Of a stretch of DNA of 64,000 bases, positions 1 to 13,939 are shown in pieces; positions within the stretch are counted from its first letter, which is position 1, and every line of letters begins with the position of its first letter. A program made the translations under genes and the position numbers. The notes under the pieces are model-generated. The model was given only the letters and a program-made list of their open reading frames with translations. It made no database searches and had not been told where the DNA came from. Source of the stretch: Gymnorhina tibicen (lineage: Eukaryota; Chordata; Aves; Passeriformes; Artamidae); contig VXAZ01001670.1 in NCBI GenBank assembly GCA_013399875.1, positions 2,234,808 through 2,298,807 of the forward strand, written 5' to 3'.

Positions 1-3000
1 TCGGAGTTAGAATTACAAGCTTAAAGAATTAAAACTGTATAAGCTATACACACCAATACACAAATAATTAACTTACTGATTTAGTCAGTGCTCTCATTCC
101 GGAACAAGGGTTGGTCTTTTGTTTAGTGGACTTCTTTCAAAGTACCTCTGCAACAGCTTTGCAAGATAACCAGCTGACAATCTAGACCTTCAGGTAACAC
201 TTTTTTCAGAGACATTCTTGGAAAACCAGCAACTGTGGAGTGAAAGTTCTGTCACAAATGAGAAAGTGGATGAAACTGAAAATGTTAGTAAAGAATAAAC
301 AGCTAGTCTTCAGAATGAGTACAGCTCAAAAACTCAGTCACACCAGGGTCTATGCTAGGGCTACTGAGGTATGAGTCACCTGGAAACTAAGAACAGGTGG
401 TAGAAAAATGCAGATGACAGTTTCATTTAAATTAATCAAGATAAAAGTGGACCGAGAAGAACCTCAGAGTGACAAAGCTGGGTAGAAAAGCGGAATACTG
501 TGGGTGAAATCCAGCATCAGCCAAAGCCAGGCAATGCAGACTGCCCTCAGAGAGCACTTCAATATGCCCAGAAGTTCCAAATGAATACAGGAAACATAGA
601 CAGTTAAATGGAAATGACCTTTCACTCCGCATTAGTGACAAGGGGGAAAAAAAGAGCAGGGAAAAATACCCAACACTTATTCAGATACACCAGGGAGGAA
701 ATACTAAGTGATAATAGACAGGAATTTTTGTCCCTGTGTTCTGTGTTCTACCATAGCACTGTCTCCAGTAGTACGCATGGGGAATCTCTCAGGAGAAATG
801 TTGCTGCTCTCCATCTTTTTCCTTCCTTACACACCACCATAAACAGCAAAAGGAAACCATGCCCTCAGAGAGATCTATAATAGTTAGTTAGCACCAAGTG
901 TCTTCTGGAAGAGAGCAGAAACAGGAGTGCAAAGCTAAGAGAGAAAAGTTTCTGGAGAATACAGAACATATGAAACCACATTAACTCATGGGACTTACCC
1001 CACCAGGTAGCACTGAGTTAAGCAGCACAGCTTAAGCAGGATTAAAAATAGTATCAGATAGGTATTTGAATTACAGTGTGATTTATACAGGCTCTTCAGT
1101 TCTCTTCATTGACAGCAGCCAAAACTTGCTGCAAGAATATCATAGTAGTTTAGAACAATCTGCCTCCTCACATAAAATTATCATCATGACAGAGATTCAG
1201 TTAAAACTCATAAGCTGGTAAAACTCTGAACATCAGTGAATAACAGTGCACTCGAGCCCACATCAGTGACTGGATGCCACCTGAGGGAATATTCCACAAC
1301 ATTTATAGATAAATTGGGTGGCAGCTCTTTGGCTTAAGTGGTGATTTATCTTTAGGCTTTGCATACTGACAATAGCTGTTTCTATATCTAAATTTCTTAC
1401 AAAAAGAGATGAGAACATACAAAGCTGTCCCCTGAGCTTGCCAGTGTGCCGCCACCTTCTTGGAGAAAAGCCAAAGAATATCCAAAATTGGAGGCTGAAG
1501 TCAACCTCAGACCAGCTGACAGAGACAAACACCTTTCCTCCAAACTGGACTCTTCTGAAGCATCAGCCAGGCTGGGAAACAGGACTCAGGAGCAGGGAGA
1601 TAACTGGTGCAAACTGGCATGATAACTTCTGTACTTGTACATGTCACCCCACCTAGCTCTACGTCAAGTGCTGGATGGCTCCTTTCTGTGTAATTCCCCT
1701 GCACCTTCTTATATCTAGACTGCCCTCCTTTGTCTCTCTAGATGAGGAGAAAGGTGTGGTAAGGTAAGTCTGCCTTGTTACCCAGAGGCAGAACAACTGT
1801 ACTGGCCACTAGAACCAGCTTGCAGAGGTCAGGCTGGAAAGCACTGCAGGGTAGAAAGAATCATCAAAGGGAAAATTGATAAGCTTCCTTCCCTTGTTAC
1901 ATTTCCCATCTCTGCCTCACCCTTTCATGACCTTTACAGACTGGCAACCCACCACTGCTGAAATCTCCCTCTTGCAGACAGCATTTCCCACGTTCTGTAA
2001 GAGCCAGGACCAGCCAGTTCCAGTATCTAAACTGAGTAGCAATACTTCATTCAAAGCTTTTTGTAAAAGTGATTCTTGAGTCTGTCAGAATCAATGCTAC
2101 TTTACAAAACAGTTTTAATATAAATTCCATTTAATCTTCTCACTTCTTCCTGCTCCACAGCAGAAACTCTTAAGACTGGTAAGGTGCATGGTACAACTCA
2201 CCCCCAAGGAAAGTTCATTTGCTTCCCCTCAGCCTCTGTCAGCCTCGCCTGAGTGCTACAAAGGCTATGTGGAGACTTTATCACTGCTAGGAGCACCTCT
2301 GGGAGCATCCATGACCCTGCTCACAGGAAAGCCCATGCACAGAGATGCACAGCACTCAAGGCACCCAGCCATGAGAGAGAGACATGCAGAATTGTTCTTC
2401 AAGCCACTGATTTTCAGAGTCCTCTCACATCAGCCACCTCACTGACCAGAGCTGCCACCTACAGCTGGTGGGAGATGTAGGAGCATGTTTACCACGTGTC
2501 CCAGCTGAACAGGAAAGTCAGGGGCATAAGGGAAAACATCCTGCAGCAATGGCTCAAAGCAGTCTAGGTTACCAATGAGGCAGATTCCCCAACAACATAA
2601 AGGGTGAAAGTTAACCTCCAGGAGCTCTACTGTTCTCTTTTGTCTCTCAAATGCTAAATGGACAAAACACTGAAAATTATAATCTAATGCCACAACAAAA
2701 GCCCAGGGCTCCCAGGCCTGAGTCTGGCTCACTCACATTAATGGCTCCCTGGTACTGGTCTCATTACTTCCCTGCTCCTCTGTGTCTCCACCAAAGATTA
2801 CCCTGGGTATATGGTTGAGCAGGAGGCCATGCTTGCACAGCTCTCTGGAGATGCTGGGAGCGGAGCACTGGAGAAGGCCAGAGCAAGTTGGTTATAGTGC
2901 ATTTGGCCATTGATCTCACTCATTTTCTTCCTTGTCATTCTGCTCCTGCACTGTAGCAAAATCCTTCTGCTCCTACCCCTGTCTCCCATTCAGATCCCTT

Positions 3001-3439
3001 CTGACACTGTGATTAGGTACTTTGCCCTGTGGACACCCTAAAGGTGGAGCTCTTTACAAAGGACATGGGTCCCCTGATGCAAAGCACAAGCACTGACTCA
3101 GTTGGGTGCACACAGTGTTTCTGACCACTCTCCCACTGGCTCATTCATCAGCATTCAGATACAGTCTACAGGCCATATCCAAACCTCTGGGAAGCCTCTG
3201 GGAAGCTTTCCATTGACTTCCTCAAATAATGAGGCAGCCTCATTTCTCTCTCCACAGAGCACAGTCTCAGATTTCCTCCAATGGACAGCAACTTACCAAA
3301 CGAATACTCTGACATGGCTGCATCTTCTTCTGGCACCATGGTTTTTTAGGTTTCTCATCTCCACATACTGCGTTCAATGTGGTTTTCTTTTACTTGCACA
3401 TGTCCTGGCAGCAGGGACCTTTCTTTCTTACTTTGCTTC
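1..3439. other. Non-coding flank, nothing recognised
   Basis: No coding exon, RNA gene or interspersed repeat that I can name is visible. The open frames are short, overlap on both strands and have no family similarity. By conserved order this would be intergenic between GPATCH2L and ESRRB, or the outer part of ESRRB. Confidence 0.5.
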
Positions 3440-3810
3440 TAATTTCAAATCCCGTAACATCTCTACACTGGAGGCATTGGTTACAGTGCTCCAAATTTAG
3501 TATCCTTTGCACATTTAATTAATGGTCCGTTTACCACCTCTTCCGTATATCTAATGAAAAGGATTAATCATACCAGCCTGAATGGTGATCCCTGTCCCAC
3601 CTCGCTGGCCATTCAGGCTATTAAACAACCAGCTTTGCAATAGCAAAGACCAGATCTTTCTGTCTCAAACTTAAATAATTCTTTTATAACTATCATCATA
3701 CTTTGATGAGTTTTAAGTCCCCATTCCTTCTCCTATCTGGAGAACAACCATATATTGCTAATGGGATTTCATATAGTTGAATCAAATGCTTCACCAGTGA
3801 TCAGATTCCT
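3440..3810 (-). mobile_element. Ancient CR1/L3-like LINE fragment
   Basis: Read on the minus strand with frameshifts, this gives a degraded CR1-type reverse transcriptase. A VGQGS(P)-like piece corresponds to the CR1 GVPQGS box. It is followed by an LFI-like piece and VNGPLIKCAKDTKFG, corresponding to the segment around FADDTKLGG. Upstream, an EAFDS-like piece fits the DFSKAFD region. Divergence is much greater than in the other CR1 copies, so this looks like one of the oldest insertions in the window. Ends are approximate. Confidence 0.5.
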
Positions 3811-4149
3811 GTAAAATACTAGTCAAGGAAAACATGAGTGAATAAGCAACAACACCTGAAAGCCAAGAGCACTTTCCCAATGTAGTTTGTTCTCCATGCT
3901 ATCTTTGCAGATGCCTTTACCTGCTCCCAGGTGTTCCACATTATTCCTATTTCTTTTACACCTCAGTTTCCAAGGAGATACCTCCACTGCAAGAACCCAA
4001 GTCCTTCCACCACCCCTGTCAGTGATCCCTATCCCCTATCTATCCTCCCTCGAGCACATTTCTCTTGTGGGTGTTCTCTTACTGTAAGTGACAATAAAAA
4101 GTTTCCAAAATACGTTAATTGTGAAAAGCAGAGCAGAAATAACACTGGA

Positions 4150-5875
4150 CTATTATAGGATGAGGATGGTCACTTCACAAACAGGGACAGAGACAAGGCA
4201 GAGGTGTTCAAGGCTTTTTTTGTCTCTGTCTTCAACACTGATGATGGGCTAAGGAAGACACAGTGCCCTGAGCTGGAGAACCATGATTGTGAGAACAATT
4301 AACTTCCAGCTGACCTTGAACTTGTGTGGGATCTGCTGTTCCAGCTGTATCCCTGTAAGTCTATAGGACCTGACAGGATTCATTGCAAATACTCGACGAG
4401 CAGCTTGATGTCATCACAAAGACTCTCTCAATGATTTTTGAATTGTCTTAGGAATCTTCCTGTTGACTGGAAGCTGGCTAACACTGTAGCAATTTTCAAG
4501 TAAGGCAAAGAGGATGACACTGGAAACTACAGGTCTGTCAGTCTCACTGCAGTGACTGGTAAAATTATGGAGATTATTATTCTGGAAAGTGCTGAAAAGC
4601 ACCTGAAATGCAACGCAGTTATTGGCCACAGCCAGTATGGCTTCATGAGAGGAAAGTCCTGCTTGTTAAATCTGATTTCCTTTTATGAAGAGGCAACCCA
4701 CCTGGTTGACCAAGGGAAGCCACTCCATGTAATCCTTTTGGATTTCAGTAAAGTTTTAGATACTGTCTCTCACAGTATCCTTCTGGACGAGATGTCCAGC
4801 ACACAGCTGGATAAACAAGTGATGAGATGGATGAGCATCTGGCTCAAGGGTGAACCATAAATGGATATAGTGAATGCAGTGACCTCAGACTGGTGACTGG
4901 TCACTAGTGGGGTTACACAGTCCTTGGACCATCCTTGGTCCAGTTCTCTTTGACATCCAGCATCTCTTTGACATCAGGATGCTGAAGGTACAGGACTGGG
5001 AGGAGCTGTTGACTCCTTTGAAGGCAGAGAGGCTCTGCAAAGAGAACTTGAAAAATTATGGAGATGGGCAATCACCAGCCACATGAAGTTTAATAAAGAC
5101 AAATGGCAGGTTCTGCATCTGGGATGGGGCCACCCTGGATATAATAACAGACTGGGGAAGGAGATGCTGGAAGTCAGTGCTGCAGAAAGGGACCTGTGGG
5201 TCCTGATCAATGACAAGTTTAATCTGAGCCAGCAGTGCCCTGGCAGTCAGGAGGGCTGACCCTGTCCTGGGGGGCATCAGGCACAGCATCGCCAGCCGGG
5301 CAAGGGAGGGGATTGTCCCGCTCTGCTCTGCTCTGGGGCAGCCTCACCTCGAGTGCTGTGTGCAGTTTTGGGTGCCACAATGTAAGAAAGATATAAAGCT
5401 ATTAGAGAGTGTCCAAAGGAGGGCAATGAGAAGATGGTGAGGGGTCTGGAGGGGAAGCCGTGTGAGGAGCAGCTGAGGTCACTTGGTCTGTTCAGTCCGG
5501 AGAAGAGGAGACTGAGGGAAGAGCTCATCTCAGTTACAGCTTCCTTGTGAGGGGCAGGCACTGATCTCTTCAGTCTTACGACCAGTGACAGGACCTGAGG
5601 GAATGCCATAAAGCTGAGTCAGGGGAGGTTTAGGTTGGATATTAGGAAGAGGTTCTTCACCCAGAGGGTAGTTGGGCATTGGAACAAGCTCCCCAGGGAA
5701 GTGGTCACAACACCAAGCCTGGCAGAGTTCAAGAAGGGTTTGGACAATGCTCTCATGTACATTATGTGATTCTTGCGGCTGTCCTGTGCAGGAACAGGAA
5801 TTGGACTTTGATAATCCCTGTGGGTCCCTTCCAATATCCCCTCAGGATATTCTATGATTGTATGAAAAGCTGGGG
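4150..5875 (+). mobile_element. CR1 LINE, 5'-truncated, decayed
   Basis: A 1.7-kb copy starts in the linker before the reverse transcriptase (EDGHFTNRDRDKAEVFKAFF-like, with breaks). It continues through GKIMEIIILESAEKHLK, NAVIGHSQYGFMRGKSCLLN and LLDFSKVLDTVSHSILLDEM, and ends in the standard CR1 3' region (ggttggatattaggaagagg) and the terminal attctatgatt. Numerous stops and frameshifts break the ORF, so it is dead. Its 3' region closely resembles the outer CR1 at 30961-31455, so the two belong to the same or a near subfamily. Confidence 0.95.
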
Positions 5876-7049
5876 TAGGGAGAACAAAGGTACATGCTGA
5901 AGAATTCAAGAATTTGCATAAAGGTATCTGAAAAAAGTAGCTGAAGGTACTTGTATTTCAACATGTGGGCATGCCTGTGGATGTGAGGGTCACATTTTGC
6001 CCTGCAAAGCCTCTCACTGCAAATACCTCCATTTAGAAGCACATGGACATCTCTACTTCCCTCTGGGAAAGCTCTAGTAGTAGGACAGCTTCTCAGCAGA
6101 GCTACTTCTCTCACTTGAGGTCACTGCAGGTGCGCTGAGAAAAACAAAGCATCTGATACTGGGCTGAAACCTGCCCTCTTGCCCTGAGGCCAGAGGAGGT
6201 CAAAAAGGTGCTCACAATAACCACCTCTTCTCCTCTCTCAACCTTCTTCCTGGCCTGCCAACAGAGGAATTATCTCTCTAGATTTCTTGCAAGAAGGAAG
6301 TGAACACAGAAAGCCTCTCAATATACAGTGGAACTCTGCAGCTTTGATTACAACTGCTGCATTTAAGCTGTGGAACACTAACACAGTGCTGACAGGTACA
6401 CCTTGAGAGAAGTAATACCAGTGCTCCAACTGTCTCACTCTGGGGCTTGCAAAAAATCATGCATTTATTTTTATCTGGATTTATCTCAAGGAAGAGAGCA
6501 GGGCAAACGTGTCTTTCCAATGTGCATGACATTTTCTGGGGTTGGAGCAGAGGTCCATTTTCCTCCTCAAGGAAGGGGAGAGATACAGAACAGCCAGCAT
6601 GAATGCAGATGCCCAAACATGAAAGCAGACCTCCCTCAGTAAGAGGCAGAGTGACACTGCATGGAGTTGCAGGGAAAGACCTTTAAGGCCCCTAAACTGA
6701 ATCCCTCAGAGACCTTAATTTCTGTGAAATAAATGTATTTGCCCAGAGCCTGTGATTAGGTTTGCTCAAGTAGCAAACACTCAGCTCCATCAGTTGTTGC
6801 TTAGAGTCCAACTCATGAGAAGACCCTCTATGTGCTCCAACCTGCAATTTAACCCTTCCTTCCTGGCTTCTCACATCCCTTGGTAACAAACCTGAGGCAG
6901 CCAGAAAGCTCTCTTACCTCCTCCATGCACATTACCAGCAACTCTGTGCTGGCTGTGAGCTGACTGAGGAAAAAGCAGCTGAAGGTAGCTGACTTTACGG
7001 ACTATGGGTTTCTCTCTGACCTATAACTTCCTTCTGATCCATTTTCAAG
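5876..7049. other. Non-coding spacer between two CR1 copies
   Basis: No gene or repeat is recognised between the end of one CR1 and the start of the next. Confidence 0.5.
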
Positions 7050-8390
7050 AGGTCCAAAAATCCAGTAAATTAGGGCAAATCACCCTCACCTGTGTCCTTG
7101 GGAAAATCATGTGGTTAGTCCCCTTAGAACGTATTTTGGGCACACAAAGGAGAAGAAGGTGATTAGAAACAGTCAGTGTGGATATTTCAAGAATAAATTA
7201 CACCTGACCAACCTGATTCTCTTCTATGATAAAATGATAGCACTTGTGGACAAGGGGAGAGGCATGGAAGTAATTTACCTTGACTTCAGCAAAACATTCA
7301 ACACAGTTTCCCAGAATGCCTCAAGACTGATAGTAAACCATTATGAGTGGACTATCAGATGAGTTAAAAACAGGTTGGATGACGAAGCTCAGAGGGCCAT
7401 GTTTATACACTACCTGTAGGACAGTAACAAGATACATGCAGGGGACCTGTCCTGTTTAACATCTGAATCCATGACCTAGAGGATGCAACAAAGCTCTTAT
7501 CAAGCTTGCACTTGACACCAAACTGGGGAGACCAGTTGATATGCTTAAGGCAGGGCTGCCATCCAAAATGCCCTAGAGAGGCTGCAGGGCTAACATGAAC
7601 CTTACAAAATTAATCAAGGACAAATGCAAAGTCCTATACCTTGGAAGAAATAATCCACTGTGACAGTACATACTAGGGTCTGCCTGCCTGGGTAGCAGCT
7701 CTGCTGAAGAGGACCTGGGGGCCTGATAGGTCTTAAGCTGAGTATCAGCCATCAGTGTGCCCTGGCAGCAAAAATGGCCAGCAGTGCCCTGCATGGTATT
7801 CACAGAACCATAACCACACAGGTTCAAGGGATGTAGTTATTCCACTTCACGTGGCACTTGTCAAACTCCATCTAGAATACACTGTCTAGATTTGAGGCCC
7901 TGTTACAAGAGAAGGATTGATAAACTGGTGCAAGCGAATGGAGGGTGAGAGAGATGATCAGCAGTTTGGAGCATTTGTTCTATGATGAGAGACTAAGGGA
8001 CCCAGGTTTATTTAGCTTGGAGAAGGTTTTAGAGGGTCTTCTCTAACAGCAGGTTTTCAATAAGCACCTTATAGAGAACACAGAGACAGGCTTTTTACAG
8101 TGGTTTGTGCACTGGCAGTACACAACGGATACAAATGGAAACAAGAAAGGTTCAAACTGGACAGAAGAAAAAGTTTTTCCAGCATGAGGTCAACCAAGCA
8201 TCGAAATGAGCTGCGCAGACAGGCTGTACAACCTTCATTTCTGTAGGTTTTCATGATCTAACTTAATAAAGCCCTGAGCAACCAAGTCTGAATTCAGTGT
8301 TGACCCTGCCTTAAGCAAGGGACTGTATCAGAAACCTCCTGACATCCCTTCTAACCTGAATTATTTTGTAATTCAATGATTCTACAAACA
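7050..8390 (+). mobile_element. CR1 LINE, 5'-truncated, older copy
   Basis: The copy begins near QITLTCVLGKIM, continues through NSQCGYFKNKLHLTNLILFY and VIYLDFSKTFNTVSQNASRL, and carries a degenerate 3' region ending at a terminal caatgattcta. It is more divergent than the copy at 4150-5875 and has internal losses, since about 1.3 kb covers the same span. Not coding-competent. Confidence 0.9.
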
Positions 8391-9436
8391 GATTGCAGAA
8401 GACGTAAATTTGTTGCAGAGGTATTTCTGGAGTAGGAGCAGATGAAGAAGCGACATGACCCGCCTGCTACTTCCCACCAGCTCTGCAATTACTGCCTCTG
8501 CACAACAGCTCTCCTTACGGCACCTATAAACAGATGGGCCACAACCAGAGAGGAAAACAGCTGCTCTAAGATGAAGACCTGACCCTGGCCACTGCCAAAC
8601 CCATCAAACTACAGACATCTTTTCTAGTACCATTGAGGGAATGGCTCATGCTTTATCAGAGGTATCACTGACCACTCTGCCAGCAACAGCAGTGTTCTGA
8701 ATGCAGCATGCTGTACAAGTATGGACTTTTCCAGTATGTCTCTCCATAAGTTTTCTTCAGAAGAAAACCCCTAAAAGACTATTTGTACCAACAAACATGC
8801 AAAGCTATTTCCATGGGAGCAAAGTAAACTGGGCCTTGGGCAGAGCTGCATCACAAAGAAGTTGGAGCAGTTTATTTCTTATCTTCACATCTTTAAAAAA
8901 TGTTATTTCCCAGTAACACACACATAGAGCTGTCTCCTTATAAAACTAGATATTGTGGTAGAAAGAATATCCTTGTCTAGGCCTAGCTAGATGGAGAGAT
9001 GGCAGAAATCTGTAGCTACTAATTCTCTCTAAAACCCAAAGAACACAGGATGGCTCATGCTATATATCTTATGATGAAGGAGATCCTTTGTCTTTTATAT
9101 TCAAGACATGAGGAAATATCTTTCAAAAGTAAAAACTTTCAATTGGAACAACTCAAAGAACTCCAAAGAACTCACCAGTGATGTCACTTAACACCTTTTT
9201 AAAACCAAAAAACCAACCCAACATGAAACATGACTGAAGCAATGATAGTGAAAATCCTGTGCTTTGAAAAGGACAAAAGGGATGTTGGCAGGGAATTCTA
9301 GATGAGTTAAACTTGATCTCAACCTGAACAAACAATGAAACAGTTAATCCAGAATTATACTGGGAAAAATAAAATCAGAGGCTAAAAATATAGTGAAAAG
9401 TAGGTCTTGCTAGGCTGCTAGCCTCTCTCTCCAGTT

Positions 9437-9480
9437 CTTTCTTTTTTTGTTGGGTTTTTTTTTCCCCATTTTTTTTTTTT
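9437..9480. repeat. T-rich low-complexity tract
   Basis: Interrupted T runs immediately followed by AAAAA. No retroposon body is recognised next to it. Confidence 0.8.
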
Positions 9481-11489
9481 AAAAACATGAATGCAGGCCT
9501 GGTAGTTAAAGACAGCTGGGCTAATACAGCATACCTGGACGTCTATAGCAAGGCTACAGCCATGGCCAGTTTAGGTGTCATTTCACATGCATTGTGCAGG
9601 TCCTAACATATTCCTGGCCCAGAAACCACCCTACTGTCCCCGTTCAGTACACGCACCGAGCTCAGCCCCAAATGTCCTCTGTACACAGGAAGGCAGCAGT
9701 GGCAGTCGGATGACAGTGGCAGGCTGGCTGCAGGGGAAAAACAAGCTGGGTGTGCTGCTTTCACTCAGTCTGCCTAGCGCACTTTGCTCTGCACATCCTG
9801 GAGCCACAGCAAGCTCTGGGCTGGGATGCAGGAGAGAAGAATACAGCCTTCAGTCAAAGGACTGACCCACAAGAATGGCAGGGCAATCTGCATTCCCATG
9901 GAAGGAAAGGGGTAGAGCTGGAGGTTTCTGGTTATGGGCAGGCTGCAGCCCCTGTCTCTGGAGAAACAAGTGTCATGATGAACCTGGGGCAACGTGACAC
10001 AGAACAGGCACCCGGGCAGGATACAAAACTGTGCCTTGGTCTGGGGCAAGGAAGACACTGGGCAGAGTTTTCAGGAACCTCATGAGGAGAGGAACATGCA
10101 GGACAATTTGGCTCAAACTTCCTTCTGTGACATCTCAAGTAATGAATGTGTGCTGTGAGCAACCCATAGGGTATGTAATCCATGGATTAGAAACAGGCTC
10201 CCCACTTGAGATTCAAGAGCAATTGTCAATGGTAAGATGATGTTACACACAGACATTAATGGAAGTCTGCACTGACCCATTGCAGTTCCAACTCATTGTT
10301 GGTATTGGTACAACATACATATGGATGGAATGAGTTAAAACATGGAAAAGAGGCTGCTTTCAATGACATCATTCTCTATAAGTCAGCAATGCACAGCCCA
10401 ATGCAAAATATAAAGTTGAAGGGACAGATGCTGCAGGGGACAATCACCGAGACAAATCTGGGGGTCCCAAGCACAGCATGAGCTCTCACGTAACCCTAGG
10501 ATCTACAACAAGGGAAAGGTTAAAAGCACTATGTAAACACCTTGCATACCTCAATGAGGCAGTTGCTAAAGCCCTTGTCCCCCACAGGTGCAAGCTTTTT
10601 GTCCCCTCGACTAGTTAAGACTGAGAGAATGTGCTTACCATGGTAAAGCACCTTGTAGAAAGGACTGCAAAGGGATACAGAGCCAAAACGTTGAAGTTGA
10701 CGGATTCCGTTCAGAACGAAATACTGCCATACTGCCTCCTAATGGCAGGGGGAATTATACACCAGCCAAGGGAGAAAAGAACTCACAGTGGCTTACACCT
10801 GTTTACATGAGATAAGTTACGACATGGAATTGTCTTCAAACACTGCTTAACAATCCTTGCAGATGCTCTGGAAGAAATTCTGTTGCAGGAATCTATTTTC
10901 ACATGATGAGAATACACCATCTTGGACTGCTGAAACAAGACAAACTGTGTGCATCTGGGAACATATTAAAAGTCAGCTATTTACAGAGGACGTGCAACAG
11001 GACTCTAGAGTTATAGAACAGATCACGTAAGGTTAGTAGAGACATGACTGGATCACAACTGTATCTGCTGTTCCCAATACTTCAGCTCCCCAAGAGACCC
11101 CTCATCACTATCTTTCAGTAATCAAAGATACTGTCCCAGAAAATGAAACGAAAGCTGTTTCATAAAACAAATTTCATTTTTACTTGGATAATTTGTGGTG
11201 ACAAATTATCTGTGATGCAAGTCCTCTTTGATAGGTAGTCAAAGAGACAAAATAGCTCTGAGTGCTCTAGTATCACTCCATAAAAGCACTGAAAGTCTTA
11301 GCCTGCAGTAACTGATCACTAGCTCTCTATCGCAACAGTTCCCATCCTATTTCCCCATACTCCCTTTCGTCAGGAGGTATTGTCTATTCAAGCCTTGTTG
11401 GAATGATTTTGGAGCACTGTGATCAGCACTGAACCAAAATCGCCCAACCCTTGTGGACCCTTTTTCCCTTCCTACTATCAGAATGAGAT

Positions 11490-11575
11490 TTCATCTTGAT
11501 GTTCAGAGCTTGGAGAACCAGAGGTCGGAGGCCACCACACGATCCACTGAGCCACCCAGTCCCTAGATCACAATG
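11490..11575 (-). mobile_element. tRNA-like SINE remnant (candidate)
   Basis: On the minus strand, 11541-11556 reads ggtggctcagtggatc, a close match to an RNA polymerase III box A (TGGCTCAGTGG). About 30 nt downstream, a ggttctccaa-like sequence sits where box B (GGTTCGAATCC) would be, with three mismatches or so. No acceptor stem or CCA is evident, so this is not a functional tRNA. It could be an old tRNA-derived SINE head, or chance. Confidence 0.3.
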
Positions 11576-13913
11576 TTAACAAATCACCATTTATCTTTGT
11601 TACTGCAGCAAGTGTCCAAGGCAAAATGGTGCCAAAGATCATATCTGTTGGGATAACCTATTGATTTGTGTCATATTCTGCCCAATCCCTATTTTATTCT
11701 TGCTCAGGCAGAGGTCAAGACAGGTTAAAAATAACTCCTTCAGTCTGAGGTGCAGGACTGAGGAATTTAAAGCCAGGCTGTTCTTCCCAAGGGTGGGGGT
11801 TCAAAAATCTCCAAGACAAGCCAGAATCAGAAATCTACAGCAGGTGTGAGCAAAATCTTGTAGTCAGGGAACTCAAGCGACGGCAAGAAGTTTTGCAGCT
11901 TTAACCAGAATTTTTTTTCTGTGACAGGGAATAAATCAGTCATCTTAGTTCATTCAAGCAACTAAGCATTACGAAAGTTTACGTGATATACATACACAGT
12001 AAATGCTTTGAAGTACCAGTGCAGATTAATGCAGATGCTGTTACAGCATTCACATCTCCTAGCCAAAGTACACTGACCAGCATCAGCATAATTCATGGTC
12101 CTTATTCCACAGTAAGTTAAAATTCTGACCTTTATTACAGGGATAAAAAAAAAAATCAAAAAGATCAGAGTTGAAGCAGTTACTGCTGTTCCTAGCACTA
12201 ATGTTCACGTGCCATTTTTGTCAGAGAACTCTCTAGGTAGATGCAAATTTTTATTTAGATTATTTTATCCCATTTCAAAACCTTGGAGTTAAATTGCCAA
12301 CACTTTAGAGATATTTTGCCTTCCATTAACATTATGCCCTCCAGGAAATGAAATTTTAAGCTAATACACATTTACCCCTCTTTTCATTAAAGAAACATTA
12401 TGTACATGCAAAATACATATCTTTATAGAATCTACATGATCTCCTGAAAATTTTGCCCAGTGATGTAAAAGAGGATCTTACGTTTACTCTGGCTTCATAT
12501 TCCCACTCTCATATACAGATTAGATGATTAAGAAAGGAACACGGTTTGTTACTGCATCTTCTAAAAACAGAATTTCTGACACTTGTACTAAAGCTCAGCA
12601 GACTTTCAGGGGCCTAACAGGTGGACAAGTCCTCTTTTTCTCTCCGCACAGAGACTTACATCTGAGTGTTATTCACCTAATGGCCACACTACTACAGGCC
12701 TCAGAAGTCCTCTCTAGAAGAAAGGAAATTAAACCAATCTGTGTTACCATGTGATAGAAATATGGACTCTGAATGACAGCAAATAAAACCTCCCACCGAC
12801 TACCAGCACCTGTAGAAGAAGAGGGCGTATCATGAACTGTGCAACGTGTCAAAAAATTCACTCACTTTCCCAACCAAATGTCAATAAAATATTGCTTCCC
12901 TTTCTATATCTTCCTTGGACCTAAAGGGACAGTATATTTTGGGAGTATACATTAGTCACAGCACTCTGGATAAGAAACAATTAAGGAATTCATTGCCCTT
13001 GTGCAAAAGTAACATGGAAAGTGTGCAGCACCTCCATGGGAAGTGAACAAAACAGAAACCCAGCTCTGCCAGGACAGTTCCCCAGGTGGGATGAGAAAAA
13101 TCTCAGTATAAAGTAGTTTACTGAAATAGAGCAGTAAAACCACCCTCATGTTGTAACAAAAAGCAAAGGAAAAGTCAGGCAGGGCTGAAGTTTTCCTGGA
13201 CTTACAGACAGGCAGAGGGGAGGCAGGCTGGCTCACTGCACGCAGCATCCTGCAGTTTTGGCAGAGGAGAAGGGCATGTGAGAGCAAGCAGGGGATACTG
13301 AGGCAAAACTTCACAGCACAGACACTACCGAGAAACAGGAACATGTTCTTCTCTGCCCTGTCACAAAACTGACCTGCCCCATGGTCAGGCAGGCTCAGAG
13401 ATGACTAACCTTGCTAACAACCAACAGGTGGAAGAGCCAAAGGGCAGTTTAAGACTCAGAAATACCATTCCTTATATGATATATGCTCCAAAGCCACCTC
13501 TTCCCTTACTATGTTCTTTCACTGGCCATTTCTGGAACAGCAGGGCAGAGCCACACCCCCCAATGCAGGAGCTGGCCACAGGAGTCATCCAGCTGGGGCT
13601 GCTCATTTGCAGGTTAAAGAGGAGACCACTAGCACAGGCAGGAGGAAGAGCAGACAGGGGCAGGAAGCAGCAGAGACCTGGCAAAGCCCTCTCCTCTCTG
13701 CTCGCTCTCTAGTGGTTCTGCGGGCGATTACTCCAGAGCACCCAGCCATACCAAAATCAATAAACAATTTATACGCAGCCCAGGGAACTTTGCCACACTT
13801 AATAAAAGTCTCCAGTCACAGTTATGGCTTCATTTCACCTTAACGTCTTCTTTAACTGTCCCTTCTTTTCAAGATCAATTAGAGGCATGTGCAAAGAGAA
13901 AAACTAACAAAAA

Positions 13914-13939
13914 ACACAACCACACACACACACACACAC
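13914..13939. repeat. (CA)n microsatellite
   Basis: About twelve near-perfect CA units, followed by a C run and A-rich sequence. Confidence 0.9.

Noticed and set aside
4552..4860. Open frame with reverse-transcriptase similarity as a host gene
   Set aside because: It is part of the CR1 at 4150-5875, with frameshifts on both sides.
9575..10240. Overlapping open frames on both strands
   Set aside because: Moderately GC-rich sequence yields frames on several registers; no splice structure or family similarity.
12952..13344. 130-codon minus-strand frame as a secreted or membrane protein
   Set aside because: Hydrophobic content is what random T/C-rich minus-strand sequence gives; there is no start context, splice partner or similarity.
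13914..13939. CA tract as part of a CRISPR-like or tandem array
   Set aside because: It is a plain dinucleotide microsatellite; CRISPR arrays do not occur in this kind of genome.
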